This document shows positions 1 through 11,880 of a DNA stretch of 64,000 nt, in pieces. The position numbers and the translations under genes are program-made. The notes under the pieces are model-generated. The model did no database searches and was not told the DNA's origin. It saw only the letters and a program-made list of their open reading frames with translations. The DNA comes from Paralithodes platypus (taxonomy: Eukaryota; Arthropoda; Malacostraca; Decapoda; Lithodidae). The number at the start of each line of letters is the position of its first letter. Within the stretch, counting starts at the first letter, position 1. Location: the NCBI GenBank assembly GCA_032716605.1, contig CM064571.1:14932321-14996320 (forward strand). Reading direction: 5' to 3'.

Positions 1-59
1 CCCCTACCCCCCTCCGCTGCCAATATCTGAGCGCTTTTACTGCCTCGCTATCACTACAT

Positions 60-530
60 ATCCATTTTCTACTATCTTTCTGCCATCCATATTACCCCTC
101 TCCCCCCCCCCCTCCCTCCCTCTCAATCCCCACCTCTCTCTCTCACTCTTTTTTGTTCTCTCTCTCTCTCTCTCTCTCTCTCTCCACTCTTCTCTCTCTC
201 TCACCCCCCCCCCCCCCTCCCTCCCAATCCCCACCTCACCGCCTCTCTCTCTCTCTCTCTCTTCATCCCCCCTTCTCTCTCTCTCAACCCACCCCTCTCT
301 CTCTCTCTCTCAAGCTCTCCCCCTCCCCCAATTCTACCTCCCCCACTCTTTCCCTCCACCCCCTTGTATCTCTCGATCTCCCTCCCCTCTTCCTTTCCCC
401 TCCCTCCCTCTCTCCCCCTTCCCTCTCCTCTCTTCCCCTATTTCCCCCCTTTCCCTTCTCCTCTCCTCCTCCCCCTTTCTTCTTCCCCATCACCCCCCCC
501 CCCTCCTCCTCTCTCTCTCTCTCTCTCTCG
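60..530. repeat. Polypyrimidine low-complexity tract
   Basis: Almost uninterrupted C and T on the + strand, with several (CT)n runs separated by C-runs. Long open frames here encode only Ser/Leu/Pro runs and are composition artefacts. Confidence 0.95.
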
Positions 531-562
531 AGGTATTATCACAGACTGAGTTACTCCTGATA

Positions 563-1005
563 ACTCTTGCTTTATGGGAAGGGGAGGGGGAGAGGGAGGA
601 ATAGGGGTGGGGTGGGGGAAGGAGGAGGAGAAGGGGGTGGGGAGGGGGAGGGAGGGGGAGGGAGGGGGAGGAAGGGGGAGGTGGAGGGGTTGAGGGAGGA
701 GGAGGAGAGGGTGGGGGAGGAGGAGGAAGAGGGACGGATGGGGATATTGGAGATATGGAGGGGGTGGTGGGGAGGAAGGAGGAGGGGGGGGGAAGGAGGA
801 AGGGTGCAGGAGGGGAGGGGGGGAAGGGAAGTTGTGTATTGGGGGAGGGGGGAGTGGGAAGGGGGACTGAGGGGTGGAGAGAGGTCATGGATCTCCTCCG
901 AATATGGAGGAGGGAATCTTGGAGGAAGGAGGGTTTGTAGCGGTGGAAGGAGGAGGGGGGAGGAGGAGAAGAGAGGAGGAGGGGAAATTGAGTGTGTTAA
1001 CTGGA
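563..1005. repeat. Polypurine low-complexity tract
   Basis: G-rich GGGGGA and GGA repeats on the + strand, immediately following the pyrimidine tract. The strand composition flips between about 545 and 563. Open frames are Gly/Glu/Arg-rich artefacts on both strands. Confidence 0.95.
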
Positions 1006-1105
1006 TCGAGAGGGCGGACTATAAGGGAAGGTCTGTAGGAGCGAAGCCATTTAACTACTGCAAGTGACCAAGACTGTATAAAATAAATTTAGTTGGACAT
1101 TTGAA

Positions 1106-1442
1106 TTAACGGGAGGTTTTTAGTTCGTTCCCTAGAATTCCATCAAGCTTAAAGTTACACCCCCTAGACCCCCTTTGAAGCTAAATTTTTACATTTTTCG
1201 GTAGAAAAATTTCCCGGCCAAAGGCCGATTACTCTTAAATTACAGGCTCGCTATCGCTCGCCAGGATAAAATCGACACCTAAATGGCACGAAAGTTCCTT
1301 AAAATTGACAGAAATGGGGCAAAGGTTCTTAAAATCACCAAACTAATGGGGCGAACGTCTTAGAATATCAAAAGCAATGGCACTAAACATGAGATAGAAA
1401 GGGGTCCAGAAAAAAATCCCTTAAGTAGCAATCTTCCCTTAA
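1106..1442 (-). mobile_element. MITE-A copy A1
   Basis: Bounded by TTAA at both sides, with the left end mutated to CGGGAGG. The paired hairpin reads CCGGCC...GGCCGA with one end mismatch. The core module GGCTCGCTATCGCTCGCC is intact. Confidence 0.9.
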
Positions 1443-1624
1443 TTAATAGAGGCAAAACAAAATAATTATACAAATACATAACTAACTGTAATGTCCGTCC
1501 CTATACATCGACCTTGGTGCGAGTTTTGATATCTGGTCTGGAGGATTTAAATTTAAGGGGACTGGCATATCCGGTATCCAAGGTGATTCTGTGCGTGTTA
1601 ATACTTCCGCATCCGTACATGGAA

Positions 1625-1885
1625 ACACACGCACACACCCTCACGCAAACGCACATAGACAGGCAGGCGTACATAAACACGCTCACAAGACTTACAGGTG
1701 CATACAAATCTCTCTCACATACACACACACACACATACAGAGAACCGTATGCACACAAATACACACACACACACACATACTCATAAATATGCACACAACT
1801 TAAACATGAAGACCTTAAAATGCACACGAACCAACCACACCCATTCTCTCTCTCTCTCTATCTATCTATACCTCTCTCTCACACT

Positions 1886-1926
<41 letters not shown>
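1625..1926. repeat. (CA)n / (CT)n microsatellite cluster
   Basis: Interrupted CA runs, then CT, then a pure (CA)n run ending at about 1926. Confidence 0.95.
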
Positions 1927-1930
<4 letters not shown>

Positions 1931-1970
1931 AGCTATACCCTATACTATAAACTTTAAATGAAGCTCTTGA

Positions 1971-2183
1971 TACAGTCGGCCAAATAAGTCATGTCGCCGT
2001 TAGCATTACATCTTGCTTGTTGTGTGCTGTATTAATGTCTGTCAGATGTTGAGCAGGGTGTGTAAAGATAGGAACATGTTTGTATATCTCACTCGAAACG
2101 ATTAATTAATGCTTAGATAGTGCTGATACCAATTATCGATCGAAATATACTTGGTGCCGCGACATCACTTAGTTGGCCGACTG
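1971..2183 (+). mobile_element. MITE-G copy G1 (mariner/Tc1-like), degenerate
   Basis: Ends read TACAGTCGGCCAAATAAGT and its imperfect inverse, with TA at the left. The interior shares the ATTAATGTCTGTCAGATGTTGA segment broken by old substitutions. It is clearly older than the copies at 32624 and 43567. Confidence 0.85.
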
Positions 2184-2334
2184 AACAAATGGCAATAAAA
2201 TGACTTTGTATTTATCCCCTTGAGGACTATGACGTATTTTGACACTTTCTTCAGGCTACCATTAAACGATTTTATTCAGAGTAGGAAGGGTGTATGACCA
2301 GTCTAAGGGAAGATATACAAAAGAAAAAGAAGAG

Positions 2335-2842
2335 GAAAGGCAGGGGGAAGGAAGGAAGGAAGGAAGGAAGGAAAGAAGGAGGGAAGGAAGGAAGGGGGGG
2401 AAGGAAGGAAGGAAGGAAGGAGGGAAGGGGAAGGAGGGAAGAAAGGAAGGAAGGAAGGAAGGAAGGATAATGAAGACAAACATAAGGAAGACATAAATAT
2501 AAACAAAGAGAAGGAGGAGAGAAAGAAGGAAGGGGAAGGAAGGAAGGAAGGAAGGAAGGAAGGAAGGAAGGAAGGAAGGAAGGAGGAAGTGATGAAGGAG
2601 GGGGGAGGGTGGAGGGAGGGAGGGATGGAGAAGGAAGGAAGGAAGGAATGAAGGATGTAAGGAAGGAAGGAATGAAGTGAAGGAAGGAAGGAAGGAAGGG
2701 AAGGAAGAAGGAAGGAATGAAGGAAAGGAAGGAAGAAGGAAGAAGGAAGGAAGGAATGAAGGAAGGATGTACGGAGGAGGAAGGAAGGAAGGAAGAATGA
2801 AAAGTAAGAAAGAAAGGAAGGAAAGAAAGAAATAAGAAAGAA

Positions 2843-2894
<52 letters not shown>

Positions 2895-3131
2895 AGGAAG
2901 TAAGGAAGTAAGGAGGTAAGGCAGGCAGGAAGGAAGGAAGTAAGGAAGGAAGGAGTAGGCAGGCAGGGAGGAGGAATAAGTAGGAATGGGGTAATGAGGA
3001 AGAGGAATGGAAAGGACAGAGCGGGACGGAAACAAGAACACAAGAAATATATAAAATGAGGAACAATGATCAGAGACAGGAGGAAGGAAAGAAGAAGAAA
3101 GAAGGAAGGAGAATGAAGACAAACACAAGGA

Positions 3132-3189
<58 letters not shown>

Positions 3190-3660
3190 GAAGGGAGAAG
3201 AAATTATGTCATGAAGGAATGAATGAATGAATGAATGAAGGAAGGAAGGAGGGAGGAAGGAAGGAGGGAGGAAGGAGAATGAAGACAAACACAAGTTAGA
3301 TATATACAGAGAAAACATAGGAGGATATATATAATGAAGGAAGGAAGGAAGGAAGGAAGGAAGAAGGAAGGAAGGAAGGAAGGAGGGATTAGGAAAGGGG
3401 AAAGGAGGAGGAAGGAGGAAGGAGAATGAAGACAAACACAAGTTAGATATATACAGAGAAAACATAGGAGGATATATATAATGAAGGAAGGAAGGAAGGA
3501 AGGAAGAAGGGGGAATGAAGACAAACATAAGGAAGACATATCAATATAAAAAAAGAGAAGGAGGAGAGAAAGAAGGAAAGAAGGAAGGAAGGAATGAATG
3601 AATGAAGGAATGAAGGAAGGGAGGAAGAAAGGAAGGAAGGGGGGAAATTCTGCACAGGAG
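2335..3660. repeat. (GGAA)n polypurine satellite with embedded TA tract
   Basis: Mostly GGAA and GAAA tetramers on the + strand. A (TA)n run lies at 3135-3183. A unit with ATGAAGACAAACACAAG, TTAGATATATACAGAG and a GGAA run occurs at about 3278-3360 and again at about 3421-3500. Reverse-strand frames over 240 residues are Pro/Ser/Phe artefacts. Confidence 0.95.
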
Positions 3661-3812
3661 GGAAGAAAATGGATAACTAGACTCAATTAACTCTCCATTC
3701 GACCACATCAAAACTCCTTGCTCCTCCTTCTTCCTCCTCCTCCTCTTTGTTTTTCTTTTTCTTCTTCTCTACCACCTTTCTTCTTCTCTACCACCTTTCT
3801 TCTTCTCTACCA

Positions 3813-3814
<2 letters not shown>

Positions 3815-3856
<42 letters not shown>

Positions 3857-3900
3857 CTTCTTCTTCTTCTCCTCTTTAGCATATCACCCGTTCAGTCTTG
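3815..3900. repeat. (CTG)n then (CTT)n triplet repeats
   Basis: About a dozen CTG units run directly into CTT/TCC triplets. No coding context is visible. Confidence 0.9.
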
Positions 3901-4029
3901 CTTCTCCTAGTACTATATATATATATATATATATACAGTATCTATCTATTGGAGAAAGTGCCACGGAGAGTAACTAAAAGAATTACCAAAGTAAGAAAAA
4001 GTGTCCATGTGAGGAGTAATTATCTTTTG

Positions 4030-4216
4030 AAGGGGAGTTATTTCTGGACCCCCTTCTCCCTTGTGTTTAGTCCTATTAGTTTTAAGATTTTAAGACGTTC
4101 GTGCTACTAGTTTGGCGATTGAACGACCTTTCGCCCCATAACTTTGTAAATTTTAAGACCTTTCGTGCCATTTAGGTGCCGAAATATTCCTAGCGAGCGA
4201 TGGCGAGCCTGTGGTA
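4030..4216 (+). mobile_element. MITE-A copy A2, 3'-truncated
   Basis: Matches the left half of MITE-A from GGGGAGTTATTTCTGGACC through the core module, then stops at a TA microsatellite next to the repeat at 4229. Confidence 0.85.
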
Positions 4217-4228
4217 TATATATATATA

Positions 4229-4680
4229 CTAGCAGGGGTACCCGGCGTTGCCCGGGTAATCACCATAATCACCATCACTACTACCACCACTACTACTACC
4301 ATAATCACCGGCCTCGACCTCCCTGTGCCTCATTAAACGGCGACCCCGGTTTCGGCCGCTAAATGACCTCCCGATTTTGATCTGACACCTCATCCGTACA
4401 CACCCCAAAACATTTTTCGGGGGCTGCGAAACAGCCACTTTTTCGTTCCATACCAACCACCTTTTTCGATCGGAGGCCTCCTTGCCCCAAACGGCCCTTT
4501 TTTTTTTTCCATTTCGCGCCCATATTTGTTCTCCGTTTTTCAACCTGGGGTGATTTTTTTTTTTTTTGTCTGCCCTAAAACCTGCCTAGGACCCCCTTAC
4601 TATCAGACCAAGTAATGAACGCTCTAGCTTAGATACTGCGCCTCCTATAACAGAACAGACAGACAACGTAAATTATTTCC
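4229..4680 (+). repeat. Unclassified interspersed repeat with GC hairpin end
   Basis: Begins with ACCCGGCGTTGCCCGGGT, a perfect-stem hairpin, followed by CAY triplets. It ends near TGCGCCTCCTATAACAGA and a CAGA tract. The hairpin end and trailing microsatellite suggest a transposon-derived repeat. I cannot assign a class, and the right boundary is soft. Confidence 0.5.
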
Positions 4681-5200
4681 TTAGAGAAGATATATACTGC
4701 ATACATAATTATACACAAGTACAAAATAACTAAATACATAATTATATAAAATCAATTAATTACAAAAATAATCCCTGCATTATGAACTAACACAAGTGCA
4801 GGTAGCAACAATGATTGCAGGTATTGCTGCATGAACACAGCTATTGTTTACGTTTAATTAACAATTACACTTACAATCACGACAAATAAAACCGTACACC
4901 GAATCGACTAAATGAATTTGTATAATGTGTGTATTTAATGTGGATTGATTTGCGGGGAAACTGTTAAATGATTACCAAGAATGATATTATGTATACTGCA
5001 ATTATTTATCTTACAAGTTTAGCCTTATAAAAAGCATTAGTATATTTGTCGTTACTTTTATATATATACGATGTCTATATTTTCTTAAATTGCATTATTA
5101 GTACTGCTATGATTCCTTTCTTTTAAGTTCTTTTATGTGCACATTAACTGTTTTAGCATCTCTGTAAGGGAATATATTACGTATATAAAATTATAGTATA
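4681..5200. other. AT-rich intergenic stretch, nothing recognised
   Basis: No ORF, MITE end or RNA-like structure seen. Composition is A/T-rich and becomes a TA repeat towards 5200. Confidence 0.6.
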
Positions 5201-5234
5201 TAATATATACATTATACTTATATGTATATATATA

Positions 5235-5271
<37 letters not shown>

Positions 5272-5340
5272 AATTATATATATATATATATACTATATAT
5301 ATATATATAAATATATATATATAATATATATATATAGTAG
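5201..5340. repeat. (TA)n microsatellite, interrupted
   Basis: Several TA runs broken by single-base interruptions, likely able to extrude as cruciform DNA. Confidence 0.95.
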
Positions 5341-5390
5341 GATAAGTATAAAACGCCTGTACCCATCTTTATTCCGAATTTTCGGCTTAC

Positions 5391-5722
5391 GTTAGGGAAG
5401 ATCTCCACTTGAGGATTTTTGTCTTGACCCTTTTTTCTCCCTCATGTTTGTTAGCCCCATTGCTTTTGATATTATAAAACGTTTTGCCCCATTAGTTTAG
5501 CCATTTTAAGAACTTTCAACCCCATATTGACCTTCGTGCAATGTCAGGGTGTCGATTTTATCCTGGCGAGCGATAGCGAGTCTGTAATTTAAGAGGAACC
5601 GGCCTTTGGCCGGGAAATTTTTCTACCGTAAAAATGTACAAATTTATCTTGAAAGGGACTCAAAGGGGTGTAATTTTAAGTTTGATGGAGGTCTAGGGAA
5701 CAAACTAAATGCCTTCCCTTAA
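5391..5722 (+). mobile_element. MITE-A copy A3
   Basis: Left end TTAGGGAAGATCTCCACTTG, right end CTTCCCTTAA. The hairpin is CCGGCC-TTT-GGCCGG. TTAA survives only on the right. Confidence 0.9.
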
Positions 5723-5814
5723 GCCATCTTCAGGAGTACCATATAATCCCTAACAAAGAGTAAAAACTCATAACAGAATCACAACGGGATCACTAATAAG
5801 TCAGTGAAAAATTA

Positions 5815-6061
5815 TATTATATATACTACATACTGTAAATACATATATATACTACATACTGTAAATACATATATATACTACATACTGTAAATACATATAT
5901 ATACTACATACTGTAAATACATATATTACAATTAAAGATAATATTCCATACTATATACTACATACTGTAATCTATATATCACGCCACATCTGTCCTACAT
6001 ATTATATATACTACATACTGTAAATACATATATATACTACATACTGTAAATACATATATAT
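5815..6061. repeat. 24-bp minisatellite
   Basis: Tandem unit ATATATACTACATACTGTAA plus ATAC, about seven copies in two blocks split by roughly 85 bp of divergent sequence. Confidence 0.9.
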
Positions 6062-6525
6062 AACTATATTTAGTTTCCTCGCTAGACCTCCATCAAGCTT
6101 AACCCTTTCTGTACCGTCGATATAATTTATATTATATTCTGGCTATTACAAATCGATTTTGTTGAGTTTAGGAAAGATCTCTACCAATTATATGCTCAAA
6201 AACTAGAAAGTCAACCCTTTACTACCACAGTAAAAGAGCGTCCTTCCTAAGCTGTATATAATCGTCTAGACATAGCTAGAATATAATATAACAAACATTC
6301 CTGGTACTGAAAGGGTTAAATAAATACCCCCAAACCTCCCTTTGAGATACAATTTTCGGAGTTCCTCTTAAATTACAGGCTTGCAATCGCTCGCCAGGAA
6401 AAAATCGACACCTAAATGGCACGAAAGGTCCTAATAATAACCAAAAATGGTACAAAAGGTCTTAAATTCACCAAATGAACACGGCAAACGTCTTAACATC
6501 TAAAAAAAACATGAGGGAGTACAAA
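6062..6525 (-). mobile_element. MITE-A copy A4, split by MITE-C
   Basis: The right arm (6062-6098, reading CTAGACCTCCATCAAGC) and the rest (6319-6525) flank a complete MITE-C inserted at the internal AAGCTTAA. The hairpin region is deleted and the outer ends are eroded. Confidence 0.85.
6099..6318. mobile_element. MITE-C copy C1 nested in A4
   Basis: TTAACCCTTTCTGTACCG...GGTACTGAAAGGGTTAA, with TTAA duplicated on both sides inside MITE-A. This dates C1 as younger than A4. Confidence 0.9.
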
Positions 6526-6799
6526 GGAGTACAAAGGAAATCAAGCAACAACAGATCTAGTGACCCTTCTAGGTTGCTTGTCCTCCACAAACACACTGAT
6601 GATTCCAATGTAGTCCCAACAGTGGTTTAGAGTGGGTAAGGGAAACAATTGGAAAAGGGAATATACTAACTACGCCCTGGAAAACGTAATGTCCGGTTGG
6701 CATGATTAGGAATTTAGTAGGGGACAGCATGGGTTAGTAACTGAGGTGTGGGGGGATAAAATAAAGTTATTCATTTACAAACGCCAGTCAGTCGCCGGG

Positions 6800-8105
6800 T
6801 TTGGTGATGCGAGATATTTGTCGTAAGGGGCGGAGTTTAAATGAATCAACGGTGATGCAGGGTCTATAAACGTTTCGGGAAGCCCATTTCCACCAAGGTT
6901 GAACAAGATCGATTGAAGGAATAAAATTCTTAGATTCGTGTGAGTTAAAAGATTTGATTACCAATAATTTTGCAACCGTTTCCCCCCGCTGTAATTAGAC
7001 TGGGTACCGATAGTGAAGTACCTTACTTTACTACAGTTCATATATTGTCCGATTCCTTTGGGGAGGGGGGATGATTGTTTGAACACCTGAATGAAGTCAC
7101 CTCTTTTTTTTTTTTTATCCTGATCTGTCCTCGGCTGGGTTAAAGGAAATAGATTTGAATTTCTCTAAGACGCCTCTTCGTATGGTTTTGTTTCTTTAGG
7201 CTAGGTAGTAATTTTGGTAACTCTCACGTTTGAACTCGTTCTAGCTTGTTTATATCTTTTTGGTAAGAAAGGGCACCAGGAGTTGAACGCAGTATTCCAA
7301 GAAGAGGTCGGACTAAGGAATTGGGGTAAAGGGTTAGGATAACTTCTTTGGATTGATGCTCAAATGACCTGCCTATAAAGCCAATTATTGAGTTTGCCTT
7401 CTTAACAACTTCTGAACATTGTTGACTTCGGTTTTAGGTTTACTCGATATTGTTTACTGCCCAGATCGGTTTTCTTCTCTGGTTTAACATGTCTTAAGCT
7501 GAGTGCCCATTCATCGAATAGTTTTTGCTTGTCTCATTTAGGTATCCGATGTGTAGTACTTGTACATTTATCCCGCATTGAAACTCATTTTGCCCCAAAT
7601 TTGGGCCCAACATGACAATTATATCTAGATTGTGTTTGCATATTCGTCAACATTGTTCTTTTGAGAGTTACGCTATTTGGCAATTTTTTGTATCTTTCAG
7701 CCATTTTTGAGATTGTACAGGTGAGACCCTCATCTATGTCGTTGATGTAAATTAGAAAAAGAGAATTGGTCCTAGTACCGGATCCCTGGGGTAACCCCGC
7801 TACTTTACATTGGTCCATTTTAGATGCCTTACCGTTTATGACTACAGACTACTACTACTCTTTGCTTTCCTGTCCGCTGAGCCAATTTTTCTATCCATTT
7901 TTCAACACAACCGTCTTGTATTCCATGCCTTTTAGTTTTTAGCAGTAAACGTTTGTGGGGAACTTTGTCAAAGGCCTTTTGAAAATCACGGTATAATAAT
8001 ATCTACACTTTTACTCTCAGTCGTAGAGGTTGAGGATAGCGTGGAAGAATCTAAGAGGTTTGTTAACACCAGAACGTTTTTTTCCGAAAGCCGTAAGGAG
8101 AATGT
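6800..8105 (-). pseudogene. Decayed CR1/Jockey-like LINE reverse transcriptase
   Basis: Read on the minus strand, fragments of one RT follow in order: DFQKAFDKVPH (RT palm, about 7990-7957), GLPQG and FLIYINDIDEGL (about 7800-7730), IIGFIGRSFEHQSKEVILTLY (about 7400), QKDINKLERVQ (about 7255), and a C-terminal SFNRSCSTLVEMGFP-like block near 6900. The FADD box is lost. Multiple stops and frameshifts separate the pieces. No endonuclease is seen, so it is 5'-truncated. Non-LTR retrotransposon identity is good; clade is inferred from block spacing. Confidence 0.75.
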
Positions 8106-8175
8106 GTGTCCAAGGAAAAACTACTTTATAATACTTTCTTTTGATCCTCCAGTGTATTCAATATCATTAGTCTGA

Positions 8176-8276
8176 TCTCTCTCTCTCTCTCTCTCTCTCC
8201 TTCCACTCCCTCTCCCTCCGCACATCTCTTTCCCTTTCATACACACACACACACACACCCTCTCGCTCTCTCTCTC
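8176..8276. repeat. (CT)n and (CA)n microsatellites
   Basis: Pure CT run, then a short CA run, then CT again. Confidence 0.95.
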
Positions 8277-8371
8277 TTTAATGCTGAAATGTATAAACCA
8301 AGAAAGTTTACTTACAAAGCCTTTATAAGTAGTCCGGGGTAACTTTAGAGAGCTTCCCTCCTTGTTATTAT

Positions 8372-8632
8372 TACTCTCTCTCTCTCCTCTCCTTCTCATT
8401 CTCCTCTCCTCTCTCCTCTCTCATCTCTTCTCCTCTCTCACCCTCGATCTCTCCTCTCTCTCTCTCCCTCCATCTCATGCCTCTCTCTCTTCAGTCTCTC
8501 CCTTCTCGGCTCTCTCTCTCTCTCTCCTCTCTCATCCTCTCTCTCTCTCTCCTCCTGTCTCATCCTCTCATCTCTCCTCCTCCGCTCTCCCTTCTCTCTC
8601 TCCCCTCTCTCACTCGCCTCTCTCCACATCCT

Positions 8633-8664
<32 letters not shown>
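8372..8664. repeat. CT-rich tract ending in poly(A)
   Basis: CTCT/CTCC repeats run to 8634, then about 30 A. The poly(A) could be a retroelement tail, but no element body is recognisable upstream. Confidence 0.9.
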
Positions 8665-8665
<1 letters not shown>

Positions 8666-8742
8666 AAATAAACTTCCTCTCTCTGCTCGTCTCTCTCTGT
8701 ATACTATCTATTTACTGTATCTCTCTCCTCTTCTGTAAACAG

Positions 8743-8820
8743 TTAATATATATATATATATAGAATATATGATATATATATCATATTATATATATAATAT
8801 AATATGTGTGTGTGTGTGTG
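8743..8820. repeat. (TA)n and (GT)n microsatellites
   Basis: TA run, an imperfect TA palindrome, then a GT run. Confidence 0.9.
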
Positions 8821-9094
8821 TATTTATGTTTTTACAAATTCTGCTTTCTTTTCATTCGTCAATATTTAATTATTCTTGAAACTCTTCCTCGTTTCTCCTT
8901 CCATTTTAAATTATTGATACGTATGTGTTTTATAAATCTGTAGTGATCTTTACTCTAAATAATTTGTTTGTTTTTTCTTCACTCCTCTGTTTTCATTAAT
9001 TCAGCTTTATTTTCATTTAGTACTTAAACCTTTTCATATAATTTCTTCGTGGCTCAACCTCTTCGTTAAGTTTTTTTTTTTTTTTTTTAATATT

Positions 9095-9400
9095 TTACTT
9101 CGTAGACATCCACACAGCTTAATTAAAATGACCCCAAGACTCTCCTTCCTGATACATTTGTGGATTTTTCGGGAGAAAAATACCCAGGCCGATGCCGGTT
9201 CCTCCTAAATTGCAGGTTCGCTAGTATATTATAGAAAAATATCGAAGCCTAAATGACACAACAAATCTGAAAATTGACACAGAAATGGGACGAAAGGTCT
9301 TAAGATTGCGAAAGTAATGGGGCGAACGTCTTAACATATCAAAGCCAATGTGGCTAAACATGAGGGAGAAGGAGTCCAAATAAATAGAACCCTTAATAAT
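9095..9400 (-). mobile_element. MITE-A copy A5, degenerate
   Basis: Recognisable from the GGGCGAACGTCTTAACAT block and AACATGAGGGAGAAGG. The hairpin is broken (GGCCGATGCCGG) and the core module is replaced by AT-rich sequence. One of the oldest A copies. Confidence 0.8.
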
Positions 9401-9474
9401 GGGCCATTTTCCCATGATTTCCAGCCACACATATTATAATTTTCTCGTTGTCGTTATTTTGAGGTTCACTTCTA

Positions 9475-9720
9475 TTATGTGTGTGAGATTTTATGTTTTG
9501 TTTTGTGTTTTGATGTCCCTGTTTGGGCTCTGTCTCGAGTCGGCCACCCCCATTGGAAAAAAACTAAAAAAAATAAATAAAAAAAAAAAAAATAGAAAAG
9601 GTGCCAGAGTATACAGTATACATACATACATACATAATAAAAGAAAAGACATAAAATGAGAATAAAAATAATAGAAAAAAAACAAACTAAATGCAAAAGA
9701 TAACACCTACATACATACAT
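9475..9720 (-). repeat. Interspersed repeat P (GACTCGAGACAGAGCC), copy 1
   Basis: The minus strand reads an oligo(T) tract, then GGGGGTGGCCGACTCGAGAC, AGAGCCCAAACAGGGACA and AAACA-rich sequence. The same order occurs at 21640 and 42057. An A-rich tract continues to 9720. Confidence 0.65.
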
Positions 9721-9807
9721 ACTTCTTATTTTTGTCTTTCTTTTTCCGTTCGCTGTTCTCCCCTTCGATCGATAATGTGCAATGAGAGGGGATTTACCTA
9801 GGGGAAT

Positions 9808-9808
9808 G

Positions 9809-9839
<31 letters not shown>

Positions 9840-9869
9840 GTATTTATCTCTCTCCTTTATCAACTCTGC

Positions 9870-9922
<53 letters not shown>
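9808..9922. repeat. (CT)n plus long poly(A)
   Basis: CT run at 9808-9835 and about 50 consecutive A at 9872-9922. Confidence 0.95.
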
Positions 9923-9924
<2 letters not shown>

Positions 9925-10239
9925 CAGAGTTTGGTATCGCCCTCCGTATAGTGGGTACCACACGAAAAAAAGGTCTGTCGTTGTCGTCGTCGTCCGTCTG
10001 TCTCGGAACTCCTCCTAGACCGTTGGACGGGGTTTTTCCACACAAATTTCATCCACTACGAACATTTGTTGCGTGAATGCAAAAGTCAGTCAAAAAAGAT
10101 GTTTTGAATTTATGCAATAGTTATGATTTTAGGTTCAAAATATGGTTCCCCCCCCCCCCAGCAATGATGGCGTGGGGCTCACACACTAAGAACACATTCG
10201 TTCTGGGAGCGAAAACATCTCGCTACGCATTTGCTAGGT
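9923..10239. other. Intergenic, nothing recognised
   Basis: A short TCG triplet run near 9977 and a C10 run at 10150 are the only notable features. Confidence 0.5.
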
Positions 10240-11010
10240 TAAGTTAGTTTAGTTGGCAATAGAAGTGATGGTAGTAATATTTGGATTTATGGTGATAGTA
10301 GTGATAATGGTGATAATTGTAGTGATGATGGTTGTAGTTGTATTGATGATGATGACAGTAGTGATGATGATGACAGTAGTAGATATGATGTTGACAGTAG
10401 TAGTAATGATGGTTATAATAGTAGTGATGATGGTGACAAGTAATGATGATAGTTGTAGTGATAATAATGACAGTAGTGTTGATGGGTAGTGACGAGGGTG
10501 TTGAGTATTTAGTGATGAATGGTGAGTAGTAGTGAGGATGGTGAAATTTGTAGTGATGATGACGATATTTGTGGTGATGAAGTTCATATTAATGGTGATG
10601 ATGGCTTAGTAGTGATGATGGGAACAGTAGAATAAATTATGGTCAATATTTTTGACAGTAGTAATGATTGTGTTTATAGTAGTATGGATGATGTTTAACA
10701 GTAGTAATGATGATTGTAAGATGGTGGTGATGCTATTAGTAATGATGTGTGTGATAGTTGTAGTATCATTAAATGATAGTAGTGATTAAGATGATAGTGA
10801 CAATGGACAGTGATTATGGTGAGAGTAGTAGTGATAATTGTAATTGTAGTAGTGATGATGATCATAGTAATGGTGATGCATGACAGTACTCCTTGATGAT
10901 TTTGGCAGTTGTATTGATGAATGGCAGTTGTCGTTATGAAATGTCAGTAGTAGTGATTATGTGGATTGTGATTGATGATGGTATTAGTAGTGATGATGGT
11001 AACCCATCGC
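10240..11010. repeat. Cryptic GTAGTGATGAT repeat region
   Basis: About 770 bp of degenerate 12- to 15-mer repeats built from GTAGTGATGATGGTGA. Phase is lost repeatedly, consistent with an old, slipped minisatellite. Confidence 0.85.
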
Positions 11011-11074
11011 AGAGTTGGGTATGCCGTTTTGATTTTGGGCAAAACGGCACGTCTACTTTATTTGTTTTCTGTTT

Positions 11075-11156
11075 TCTCTACTAGAAAATTAATCATGACC
11101 ATCCCGCTTGGATCGTAAGGCATGTGTGGTCAGTTTACCTATGCAAATATATGTAC
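11075..11156 (+). repeat. Interspersed repeat Q, copy 1
   Basis: CTACTAGAAAATTAATC, GATCGTAAGGCATGTGTGG and CCTATGCAAAT in order. A second copy lies at 29394-29470, and each is followed by a microsatellite. Confidence 0.65.
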
Positions 11157-11158
11157 TA

Positions 11159-11211
11159 CTCTCTCTCTCTCTCTCTCTTGTACTCCTTTGTACTCTCTCT
11201 CTCTCTCTCCA
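11159..11211. repeat. (CT)n microsatellite
   Basis: Two CT runs split by TGTACTCCTTTGTA. Confidence 0.95.
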
Positions 11212-11214
11212 CCC

Positions 11215-11518
11215 TGTATGGAGTGCATACTTACTGTACTCAAACAATCAACTCGCCTCGCCCCCCACCCCCCCAAACACACACTCCAAATTCTCTCCAA
11301 TAAAGACAAATAAACAAACCAAAAAAAAGGCCATCTCGAAAACCACACGTATGGAATTCTACTCGAAAAAGAAAAAAACAAATCTATAAAAGTACACCCA
11401 GAAAGAAAATGGGATAAGAGGGCTTGAGGAGGGTCAACAGAAAACGAGAGTCAGACATAAGAGGGAAAAAATGGCAAATGGTAAATAAGAGAATGATTGA
11501 TATAATGGCCCTGGGGGA
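11215..11518. other. Intergenic, nothing recognised
   Basis: Contains C-rich and A-rich stretches only. Confidence 0.5.
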
Positions 11519-11662
11519 GAGAGAGAGTGTGAGAGAGAGTGTGTGTGTGTGTGTGTGTGTGTTAGAGAGTGAGTGGTGAGTGTATGTGTGTGAGTGTGTG
11601 TGTGTGTGTGTGAGTGATAGAGAGTGTGTGAGAATGAGTGAGTGAGTGAGTGAGTGAGTGCA
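11519..11662. repeat. (GA)n / (GT)n / (GAGT)n microsatellites
   Basis: GA, GT and GAGT runs in tandem, leading up to the assembly gap. Confidence 0.95.
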
Positions 11663-11697
11663 GGTGAGTTTGAAAAGGAAAATAGAGACCCCTGTGC

Positions 11698-11797
11698 NNN
11701 NNNNNNNNNNNNNNNNNNNNNNNNNNNNNNNNNNNNNNNNNNNNNNNNNNNNNNNNNNNNNNNNNNNNNNNNNNNNNNNNNNNNNNNNNNNNNNNNN
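11698..11797. other. Assembly gap (100 N)
   Basis: Exactly 100 N, the conventional unknown-size scaffold gap. It is followed by 23 A. Frames crossing it are meaningless. Confidence 1.
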
Positions 11798-11880
11798 AAA
11801 AAAAAAAAAAAAAAAAAAAACTGTCCTGGCTCTCTTGTGGCAGCCAAAATCAACCTGTTGACTACTTAGGATAATTTAGG

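Noticed and set aside
2262..3686. Reverse-strand frames of 150-288 residues
   Set aside because: Translations of GGAA repeats giving Ser/Phe/Leu/Pro runs.
11434..11869. Frames running through the N gap
   Set aside because: Contain about 34 undefined residues; no evidence on either side.
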